Shown: in pieces, positions 1-4,562 of the stretch
How positions within the stretch are numbered: position 1 is the stretch's first letter
How the letters are laid out: every line of letters begins with the position of its first letter
Source: Blastococcus sp. CT_GayMR20
Lineage (GTDB): Bacteria > Actinomycetota > Actinomycetes > Mycobacteriales > Geodermatophilaceae
Reading direction: 5' to 3'
DNA length: 5,200 nucleotides
Assembly: GCF_004570345.1 (NCBI RefSeq)
Contig: NZ_SPQM01000232.1
Location: forward strand, 1 to 5,200
Position numbers and translations under genes: made by a program
The notes under the pieces: model-generated
Told to the model about the DNA's origin: nothing
The model's database searches: none
What the model saw: the letters and a program-made list of their open reading frames with translations, nothing else

Positions 1-135
1 CATGCCCGACCACGACATGCCGCTCCAGCTCATGCCGGACCAGGACATGCCCGACCACGACATGCCGCTCCAGCTCATGCCGGACCAGGACATGCCCGAC
101 CACGACATGCCGCTCCAGCTCATGCCGTTCCAGTT
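1..135 (-). repeat. In-frame tandem array: 15-bp (SWSGM) units in a 45-bp higher-order repeat
   Basis: Nine consecutive 15-bp units encode one NWNGM (121-135) followed by eight SWSGM pentapeptides, and the array continues off the left edge. The units come in three synonymous versions in fixed rotation. Read on the minus strand, the two serines of a unit are both AGC, then both TCG, then both TCC. This makes a 45-bp super-repeat: 1-45 is identical to 46-90, and 91-120 matches the corresponding 30 bp. The unit next to the protease domain has Asn in both Ser positions. The array lies inside the coding frame and has no spacers, so it is a protein repeat and not a CRISPR array. Confidence 0.95.
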
Positions 136-1683
136 GAGGCCGCCCCGGATACCTTCCGCCAGCTTGCGGATGTCGATCGACTTACCGCGGACGTCGATCT
201 CACCCTTGACCAGCTTCCCGTTGACCGACACGTGGACGGATCCACGCGCGGCCTCGAGGGAACCCAGACCGGTCGCCACCTTGAAGGACTGCACCTTCTG
301 CGGCGTCTGGTAGTCCTTGGCCTCGGCCAGGTCGATCACGCCGGCACCCTGCTGGGCAGCGGTCGCGGCCGGGATCACGTTGGCCGTCTCCGTGAGCAGC
401 GCCTTCACCTGGTCCGGCTTGATCCCCGGACGCTGCTGGATCAGCAGCGCCGCGGCACCGGACACGACAGCGGCAGCCTGCGAGGTGCCGCTGCCGCGGA
501 AGAGCCGGTCACCGATGCGGGCAGCCGGGTACGTGGTGTCCAGGTAGGACCCCGCGCTGCGCAGACCCAGGACCTTCTCGCCGGGGGCGACCAGGTCGGG
601 GTTGCGGGTGCCGTCACCGTCGTTCGAGAACGTGGAGACGACGTCGTCGGCCGTGTCGGCCGTGCCGTTGGCGTTGTTGCTGCCGACGGCGATGACGAAC
701 GGGTTGTAGGCCGGGTTGTTCACCTTGGCCGTACCGAAGCCCTCGTTGCCGACGGCGACGACGACCACGATGCCCTTGTGCCAGGCCTGCTCGGCCGCGT
801 AGGCCAGCGGGTCGAGCACGTAGTCCTGCACACCGTCGGTGCCGAACGACATGTTGAGAACACGGATGTTCATGCCGCCCTTGTTGCGGTTCTGGACGAC
901 CCAGTCGATGGCCGCGATGGCCTGCGAGACGTCGGTCTGGCCCTTGGCGTCCGCCACCTTGATGCTGACGATGCGGGCGTCCGGCGCCATGCCGACGAAG
1001 TTCGAGGAGTCACCGCTGCCGGTGCCCGTCGTGCCACCGTCGCGGCCGGCGATGATGCTGGACATGTGCGTGCCGTGGCCGTACGTGTCCTTGTTCTTCG
1101 CCGGTCCGGCGGCCTCGAGGGTGAGGTCGGGGCCGTAGACGACCTTGCCGGGGGTGTTGAACCCCTCGACCGGGACGATGCCCGAGTCGATGACGGCGAC
1201 GTCGACGCCCTTGCCGGTGTAGCCCGCGTCCCACATCGTGGAGGCGCCGGTCACCTTGTTGGCGATCGTGTAGAGCGACCCGTTGGCGGCCGCGTTGTCG
1301 CTGATCTCGGTGCTCGACAGGGTCAGCCCCGCGTCCGAGGTGACGGACTCGACGCCTGGGACCGCGCGGAGCAGTCCGACCCGGTCAGCGGGCACCTGGG
1401 CGGTGAAGCCGCCGAGGATGCCCAGCTGCTTGCCGACGGTGCCGCCGAAACGGGCGACAGCCTGCTCGGCCGCGTCGCCGGCACCGGCGACCTCACGAAC
1501 GATGACCGACACGTCCTCGGCCGCCGAAGCGGTCGTGGCCGCACTGGCCGGGCCGGCGACGCCGGCGGCCACGAGAGTGGCCACGCCGACGGTCATCGCG
1601 CGGCGCGCGAACATGGGAACGCCGCCCCACGTGACGCCGTAGGCCGGCGCCTCCTGAGCGGTTCCCCGCTGGTTGCTGATCAT
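1..1683 (-). CDS. Secreted S8 (subtilisin-family) serine protease, C-terminus cut by window edge
   Basis: Exported endopeptidase of the subtilase family; 561 codons are visible with no stop before the left edge. Residues 1-49 look like a Sec signal with a long N-region: Arg-Arg at 28-29, a hydrophobic core at about 31-45, and likely cleavage near ASA (46-48). Residues 57-125 resemble an inhibitor I9-type propeptide. The peptidase domain follows, with the catalytic triad Asp166 (in AVIDSG), His203 (in GHGTH) and Ser401 (in GTSQAA), and the oxyanion Asn313 (in VGNEG). After about residue 460 there is a short linker domain (GSLEAARGS, then GEIDVRG) that I associate with actinobacterial subtilases, then a Trp-rich pentapeptide array from residue 517. 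The start at 1683 is chosen because a full AAGGAGGT lies 7 nt upstream. An in-frame ATG at 1614 would give a shorter leader but lacks a good ribosome binding site. The triad makes the family secure; the substrate is unknown. Confidence 0.93.
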   Translation of the reverse strand, partial: MISNQRGTAQEAPAYGVTWGGVPMFARRAMTVGVATLVAAGVAGPASAATTASAAEDVSVIVREVAGAGDAAEQAVARFGGTVGKQLGILGGFTAQVPADRVGLLRAVPGVESVTSDAGLTLSSTEISDNAAANGSLYTIANKVTGASTMWDAGYTGKGVDVAVIDSGIVPVEGFNTPGKVVYGPDLTLEAAGPAKNKDTYGHGTHMSSIIAGRDGGTTGTGSGDSSNFVGMAPDARIVSIKVADAKGQTDVSQAIAAIDWVVQNRNKGGMNIRVLNMSFGTDGVQDYVLDPLAYAAEQAWHKGIVVVVAVGNEGFGTAKVNNPAYNPFVIAVGSNNANGTADTADDVVSTFSNDGDGTRNPDLVAPGEKVLGLRSAGSYLDTTYPAARIGDRLFRGSGTSQAAAVVSGAAALLIQQRPGIKPDQVKALLTETANVIPAATAAQQGAGVIDLAEAKDYQTPQKVQSFKVATGLGSLEAARGSVHVSVNGKLVKGEIDVRGKSIDIRKLAEGIRGGLNWNGMSWSGMSWSGMSWSGMSWSGMSWSGMSWSGMSWSGMSWSGM

Positions 1684-1690
1684 GCAGTGC

Positions 1691-1698
1691 ACCTCCTT
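1691..1698 (-). promoter_or_regulatory. Strong ribosome binding site of the S8 protease
   Basis: On the minus strand this reads AAGGAGGT, a full match to the anti-Shine-Dalgarno end of 16S rRNA, with 7 nt before the ATG at 1683. It decides the start codon in favour of 1683 over the in-frame ATG at 1614, and suggests the protease is made at a high level. Confidence 0.85.
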
Positions 1699-1731
1699 GT
1701 GGAACTCGGGACTTCCTTGTACGTAGTGGCT

Positions 1732-1741
1732 TCGGTACCGA
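1732..1741. repeat. 10-bp palindrome TCGGTACCGA in the protease leader
   Basis: A perfect 10-bp palindrome about 50 bp upstream of the protease start. On the minus-strand transcript, ACTCGG (1743-1738) could also pair with CCGAGT (1709-1704) to form a weak leader stem just above the ribosome binding site. Short palindromes are common in G+C-rich DNA, so no function is claimed. Confidence 0.3.
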
Positions 1742-1797
1742 GTGTTAGGTGCTTGATGCTTCGAATACAGGGTTCTCGACCAGTTCCCCCCATGAGA

Positions 1798-1859
1798 GTG
1801 ACGGAGCGATCACAGACGGTTGTTACACCGTTATTGCTGTGCGTAATCGCTCTCGTCAC
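1798..1859. repeat. Long interrupted inverted repeat between the divergent protease and deacetylase genes
   Basis: The 23 consecutive bases 1798-1820 can all pair with bases in 1827-1859. Segments are GTGACG (1798-1803) with 1854-1859, GAGCGAT (1804-1810) with 1846-1852, CACAG (1811-1815) with 1837-1841, and ACGGT (1816-1820) with 1827-1831. The loop is 6 nt (1821-1826). All unpaired bases are on the right arm: 1 nt at 1853, 4 nt at 1842-1845 and 5 nt at 1832-1836. It lies 115 bp from the protease start and 93 bp from the deacetylase start. It could be a structured RNA leader, a binding region for a shared regulator, or a small hairpin element. The pairing is seen directly; any function is inference. 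No clear target-site duplication flanks it. Confidence 0.6.
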
Positions 1860-1952
1860 AGGGCGCGGTCGGTCCGATACGGTGCGAACGGCCTCGGCGC
1901 GTCGCCTCGTGGGTCCGGAGTGGCTGGTGGGGCGGTCGTTACGTTCCGCGCC

Positions 1953-2783
1953 ATGGACCGCCGAGGCTTCCTTCTCGTCCTCGCTGCCGGCCTCACGGGC
2001 GCGGCCGTGGGCCAGGGGACGACCGAACTGGTGAATGCCCGACCCACCCCCAGCCGGGCGCCTGCCCCGGCTGCCGCGGTGACGTCGACCGGGGCGCTGA
2101 CCGGCGCCCCCGTGCTGCCTCCGACCGGCGTCGTGGACGCCCTCCCCGGGGACGGCAGCTCGCTCGCGCTGACCATCGACGACGGCACGAACTCCGCGGT
2201 CGTCGGCGCCTTCATCGCCTTCGCGGCCGACACCGGGGTGCGGCTCACCTTCTTCCCGAACGGCATGTACCGGTCGTGGGAGGACAACGCCAAGGCCCTG
2301 CAGCCGCTGGTCGACTCGGGGCAGATCGCCCTGGGCAACCACACCTGGTCCCATCCGGACCTCACCACGCTCGACGACGCGGAGGTGGCCGAGGAGATCG
2401 CCCGCAACCGCGAGTTCATCTGGAACACCTTCGGTGTGAAGGACTCCCCGTTCTTCCGGCCGCCGTTCGGGTCGCGCGACGAGCGCACCGACCGGATCGC
2501 TGCCGACGAGGGCCACCCGACCGTCGTGATGTGGAACGGCACGCTGGACGACGCCCGGGTGGTGACCGGCGAGGACCTGATGGCGGCGGCCCGGGAGTGG
2601 TTCGCCCCCCAGGCGATCATCGTGGGGCACGCGAACCAGCCCCCGGTGACCACGATCTACGGGGAGATGGTCGACCTGATCGCCGAACGGCAGTTGCGCA
2701 CCGTCACCCTCGCCGATGTCTGGGCCACCCCGGCGCAACTCGTGCGGGGCGCGTCGGCGAAGGGTCAGGCCACCAGCAGCTAG
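1953..2783 (+). CDS. Tat-exported polysaccharide deacetylase (NodB/CE4 fold)
   Basis: Predicted metal-dependent deacetylase (276 aa) acting on an N- or O-acetylated polysaccharide, such as peptidoglycan or a chitin-like polymer, outside the membrane. Residues 1-20 form a twin-arginine signal: RRGFLL at 3-8 followed by a hydrophobic stretch. A Pro/Ala-rich linker runs to about residue 60. CE4 motifs appear in order: TIDDG (74-78; Asp76 probable base, Asp77 metal ligand), HTWSH (His130 and His134, metal ligands), RPPFG (169-173), a degenerate motif around MWN (193-195), and GH at 225-226 (His226). The frame is open upstream to an ATG at 1749, but 1953 is preferred because it places the Tat signal at the N-terminus. 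No good Shine-Dalgarno site precedes 1953; GGTGGGGCGG (1926-1935) is weak. Divergent from the S8 protease. The exact substrate cannot be told from sequence. Confidence 0.9.
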   Translation: MDRRGFLLVLAAGLTGAAVGQGTTELVNARPTPSRAPAPAAAVTSTGALTGAPVLPPTGVVDALPGDGSSLALTIDDGTNSAVVGAFIAFAADTGVRLTFFPNGMYRSWEDNAKALQPLVDSGQIALGNHTWSHPDLTTLDDAEVAEEIARNREFIWNTFGVKDSPFFRPPFGSRDERTDRIAADEGHPTVVMWNGTLDDARVVTGEDLMAAAREWFAPQAIIVGHANQPPVTTIYGEMVDLIAERQLRTVTLADVWATPAQLVRGASAKGQATSS

Positions 2784-2823
2784 GCCGTCGCCGACCTGCG
2801 ACAGCCGCCGTCTTCCGGAAGGG

Positions 2824-2849
2824 TGTCCGCGAGGGAACACTCGCGGACA
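2824..2849. promoter_or_regulatory. Perfect 10-bp inverted repeat abutting the SDR ribosome binding site
   Basis: TGTCCGCGAG (2824-2833) and CTCGCGGACA (2840-2849) are perfect inverted copies separated by 6 bp. The last base of the right arm is the first base of the AGGAGG that serves the SDR gene. It could be an operator for a dimeric repressor of the SDR, or an RNA hairpin that affects ribosome access or ends the deacetylase transcript. There is no T-run after it, so a standard intrinsic terminator is not well supported. A second small palindrome, CTTCCGGAAG (2812-2821), lies just upstream. Confidence 0.55.
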
Positions 2850-2854
2850 GGAGG
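2849..2854 (+). promoter_or_regulatory. Ribosome binding site AGGAGG of the SDR gene
   Basis: AGGAGG lies 9 nt before the ATG at 2864 and fixes that start. The frame is open far upstream (through the deacetylase gene), but only the ATG at 2864 has both this site and the right position for a Rossmann N-terminus. Its first A is shared with the right arm of the inverted repeat 2824-2849. Confidence 0.85.
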
Positions 2855-2863
2855 ACATCGGGC

Positions 2864-3643
2864 ATGGATCCTGCGGCTGCGCTGAAGGGGCGGGTGGCCC
2901 TCGTGACGGGCGCCGCCAGCGGGCTGGGACGCGCCACCGCACTCGCCCTGGCCGAGGCAGGGGCGCACGTCGCGATCGCCGACATCAACGCCGCCGGGAG
3001 CGAGCAGACCCGGGCGCAGGTCCTGGACACGGGTGGTTCGGCGGACGTCCTCGCCCTGGACGTGACCGACGACGAGAGCCGCCGTAGGGCCGTGGGAGAC
3101 CTGTTCGACCGGCACGGCGATGCCTTCGACATCCTGGTGAACGTCGCCGGCATCGACCGCCCGGGCTACATCACCGACATCGACCTCGCCGACCACCGCC
3201 GGGTGCACGCCGTCAACTGCGAGGGGCCGGTGTTCCTCACGAGCCAGTTCATGAAGCGGGTCCAGCACCTCCCCGAGGGCCGGACCGCCGACGTCGTCCA
3301 CGTGGTCTCGCTGTCGGCGATCACGTCCGGCAGCGGCGCGATCGCCTACAACGGTTCGAAGGCCGGCTTCCTGAACGCGACACGGTGCATCCAGCGGGAG
3401 CTGCGGGAGAAGGCGGTCCGGATGCCCGACGGCTCGGAGCGGCCGTTCCCCGCGCGGCTGCACAGCGTCATCCCCGCGGCGATGGACACCCCGATGATGG
3501 AGCAGTGGGGGATCCCCGCCCACCTGATGATGCCGCCGTCCGCGGTCGCCGAGACCATCCGCTCGCTGATCCTGCTGCACCCGTCGTGCTTCGTGCCGGA
3601 GATGCAGATCGTTCCGCGGCTCGAGCCGAACTTCCCCCGCTGA
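2864..3643 (+). CDS. Classical short-chain dehydrogenase/reductase (SDR)
   Basis: Cytoplasmic NAD(P)-dependent oxidoreductase of 259 aa, the usual length for classical SDRs. The Rossmann glycine motif TGAASGLG is at 15-22. Asp40 at the end of the second beta strand (AIADIN) suggests NAD(H) rather than NADP(H). Asp66-Val67 is the adenine-contact DV. The usual NNAG is NVAG here (93-96). The catalytic tetrad is Asn118, Ser149, Tyr162 and Lys166, with correct spacing (YxxxK; Ser to Tyr 13). The segment after the active site reads PAAMDTP (204-210) in place of the common PG-xT form. The C-terminus ends in EPNFPR, an ending I associate with actinobacterial SDRs of unknown substrate. It lies 80 bp after the deacetylase and 26 bp before the small acidic gene, so co-transcription with the latter is likely. 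The substrate (alcohol, sugar or ketoacyl compound) cannot be assigned. Confidence 0.93.
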   Translation: MDPAAALKGRVALVTGAASGLGRATALALAEAGAHVAIADINAAGSEQTRAQVLDTGGSADVLALDVTDDESRRRAVGDLFDRHGDAFDILVNVAGIDRPGYITDIDLADHRRVHAVNCEGPVFLTSQFMKRVQHLPEGRTADVVHVVSLSAITSGSGAIAYNGSKAGFLNATRCIQRELREKAVRMPDGSERPFPARLHSVIPAAMDTPMMEQWGIPAHLMMPPSAVAETIRSLILLHPSCFVPEMQIVPRLEPNFPR

Positions 3644-3653
3644 CCGACATGAA

Positions 3654-3662
3654 GAGAGGGAG
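3654..3662 (+). promoter_or_regulatory. Ribosome binding site that selects the GTG start at 3670
   Basis: GAGAGGGAG is purine rich and lies 7 nt before GTG 3670. The in-frame ATG at 3649 has only GCTGACCGAC in front of it and lies upstream of this site, so GTG is the better start for the small acidic protein. Confidence 0.6.
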
Positions 3663-3669
3663 CATCGGC

Positions 3670-3942
3670 GTGACCGACCCAGTCGACCCCACCCCCGACA
3701 CGGCCATGGCCTCCGGTTCCGACGCCGGCGAACCCGGCGGGCACCTGGGTCCGGGCGACCTGGCGCCCGACGAGGAGCGCCTGCTCGCCGCACTCGAGCG
3801 CGATGCCGGCACCGGCCCGGGCACGCCCGAGGAGACCATCGCGGTCGTCCGCGCGGCCGAGGACGAGGGACCGCTCCCCGACCGCGGCGGCGCGCCGGAC
3901 GACGGTCTGACGCCGAGCTTCCAGGCGCCGGAGACCGACTGA
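3670..3942 (+). CDS. Small acidic hypothetical protein
   Basis: A 90-aa protein I do not recognise. It is rich in Asp, Glu, Pro, Gly and Ala, with about 21 acidic residues, 4 Arg and no Lys, Cys, Trp or Tyr, so it should be strongly acidic and mostly disordered. One short stretch (about residues 31-45, PDEERLLAALERDAG) could be an amphipathic helix; a second lies at about 52-65 (PEETIAVVRAAEDE). No signal peptide or membrane segment. It starts 26 bp after the SDR stop with its own ribosome binding site, so it is probably in the same transcript. Third codon positions are mostly G or C, as expected of a real gene in this genome. Starting at ATG 3649 instead would add MKRGSIG, giving a 97-aa product. 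It ends 2 bp from the convergent heme oxygenase. Confidence 0.7.
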   Translation: MTDPVDPTPDTAMASGSDAGEPGGHLGPGDLAPDEERLLAALERDAGTGPGTPEETIAVVRAAEDEGPLPDRGGAPDDGLTPSFQAPETD

Positions 3943-3948
3943 GCTCAG
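3939..3948. repeat. Palindrome CTGAGCTCAG holding the stop codons of both convergent genes
   Basis: A perfect 10-bp palindrome containing the TGA of the plus-strand gene (3940-3942) and the TGA of the minus-strand gene (3945-3947). It extends to CCG (3935-3937) and CGG (3950-3952) with one mismatch pair between. It might help end transcription in both directions, but the possible stem is short and no T-run follows on either strand, so a terminator call is not justified. Confidence 0.4.
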
Positions 3949-4526
3949 GCGGCCACGGCCGCGGGGCGGCACCAGTGCGCCAGTGCGCCGAAGGTGTCGC
4001 GTGCCGAGGCGACCATCGCGTCGGCATCGCCGCCGGCGGCCACGCGGTCGCGGGCGGCACGGCGGAAGGCGTGCCACATCGCCCCGGTCTCGCTGCCGTA
4101 GGGGGAGAAGCAGCGCAGTCGCACGCCGGCGAACTCCGGGAGGCCGGCCAGGTGCCGGTCGATGAACACACCGCCCAGGGTGGAGCCCTCCAAGACGTAC
4201 AGCCGGCCGAGCGCCTCGTCGGTGCCGTTCACGGGTGCGAGGTCGGGCGCCCCCTCGGCCGCCTCCCCGCCCAGCACCTGCAGGTCGGTGGCGAACAGGC
4301 CGGCGCGGCGACGGCGCGGCCAGTCCACGGCGGCGGCATCGGCAGGAGACCACCGAGCCCACTCCTCGAGCCCGGCCTCCGCCGCTCCCCAGAACCCGTG
4401 CATGCGGGCGAGCACCGCGGTCAGCCGCCGCCGGCTCAGCGCCGGGTCCAGCAGGTCCAGCGTCCGCTCGACGTCCTGGTGCCCGTCCGCTGTTCCGGTG
4501 CGCAGCAGGCGCAGGACGTCGGCCAT
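3945..4526 (-). CDS. Biliverdin-producing heme oxygenase (bacterial, BphO-like)
   Basis: Cytoplasmic enzyme predicted to open heme to biliverdin, CO and Fe2+ using O2 and reductant. At 193 aa it has the compact size of bacterial heme oxygenases. The N-terminus LLRTGTADGHQDVE (7-20) places a proximal heme-ligand His at 16. The distal helix is in LYVLEGSTLGG (109-119), with glycines 114, 118 and 119 at the flexible kink over the heme. A conserved-looking FSPYGSETGAMWHAF follows (140-154). The resemblance is to heme oxygenases that accompany bacteriophytochromes, but no phytochrome is visible here, so iron recovery from heme is an equal possibility. The ATG at 4526 is the only good start; it lacks a clear Shine-Dalgarno site. 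The gene follows the PucR-type regulator by 36 bp on the same strand and is probably read from the same transcript. Confidence 0.88.
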   Translation of the reverse strand: MADVLRLLRTGTADGHQDVERTLDLLDPALSRRRLTAVLARMHGFWGAAEAGLEEWARWSPADAAAVDWPRRRRAGLFATDLQVLGGEAAEGAPDLAPVNGTDEALGRLYVLEGSTLGGVFIDRHLAGLPEFAGVRLRCFSPYGSETGAMWHAFRRAARDRVAAGGDADAMVASARDTFGALAHWCRPAAVAA

Positions 4527-4562
4527 CGGGCCGAGCCTAGGCGAGCCGCGCCGGCGGCCGGT

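Larger units (their letters stand above)
1684..1952. other. Divergent intergenic region, presumed to hold promoters for both exported enzymes
   Basis: This 269-bp gap separates the start of the S8 protease (minus) from the start of the deacetylase (plus), so both promoters should lie here. The part from about 1710 to 1860 is clearly richer in A+T than the flanking genes. I could not identify a convincing -35/-10 pair on either strand. On the plus strand TACGTT (1940-1945) fits TANNNT and ends 7 bp before the deacetylase ATG, which would suit a leaderless transcript, but there is no matching -35. Readable structures are the inverted repeat at 1798-1859 and the palindrome at 1732-1741. No separate small gene is evident. 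Confidence 0.6.

Noticed and set aside
1..135. Possible CRISPR or intergenic satellite repeat
   Set aside because: The units are directly adjacent, 15 or 45 bp long, without spacers, and encode an in-frame pentapeptide in the protease.
1760..1800. Minus-strand GGGGGGAACTGG resembling the start of a c-di-AMP (ydaO-type) riboswitch core
   Set aside because: The expected GGGUGAAUC element and the rest of the core are not found between here and the protease ribosome binding site, so the likeness is too short.
1798..1813. GTGA-N8-TCAC as a CRP-type operator
   Set aside because: CRP-family sites need a 6-bp spacer between these half sites. The bases are better explained as part of the longer inverted repeat.
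1749..1952. Extended N-terminus for the deacetylase starting at ATG 1749
   Set aside because: The extra 68 residues look like translated intergenic DNA, include the 1798-1859 inverted repeat, have no ribosome binding site, and would bury the Tat signal. The in-frame GTG at 1920 has only GGAG touching it.
232..2034. A 600-codon open frame on the plus strand across the protease gene
   Set aside because: It is antisense to the S8 gene and encodes low-complexity Arg/Val/Gly/Asp-rich sequence with no domain. The minus strand has a full catalytic triad, signal peptide and ribosome binding site.
2824..2849. Intrinsic terminator for the deacetylase
   Set aside because: The stem is good, but a ribosome binding site rather than a T-run follows it, so a terminator is not supported by itself.
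1680..2942. A 420-codon open frame on the minus strand across the deacetylase
   Set aside because: It is a G+C-driven shadow of the deacetylase, rich in Arg/Gly/Pro, with no recognisable domain. The plus frame carries the CE4 motifs.
2780..4171. Long minus-strand frames (also 3346-4362) across the SDR and small protein
   Set aside because: They are antisense to a gene with an intact SDR motif set and overlap the heme oxygenase in a different frame; the translations are Arg/Pro-rich without domains.
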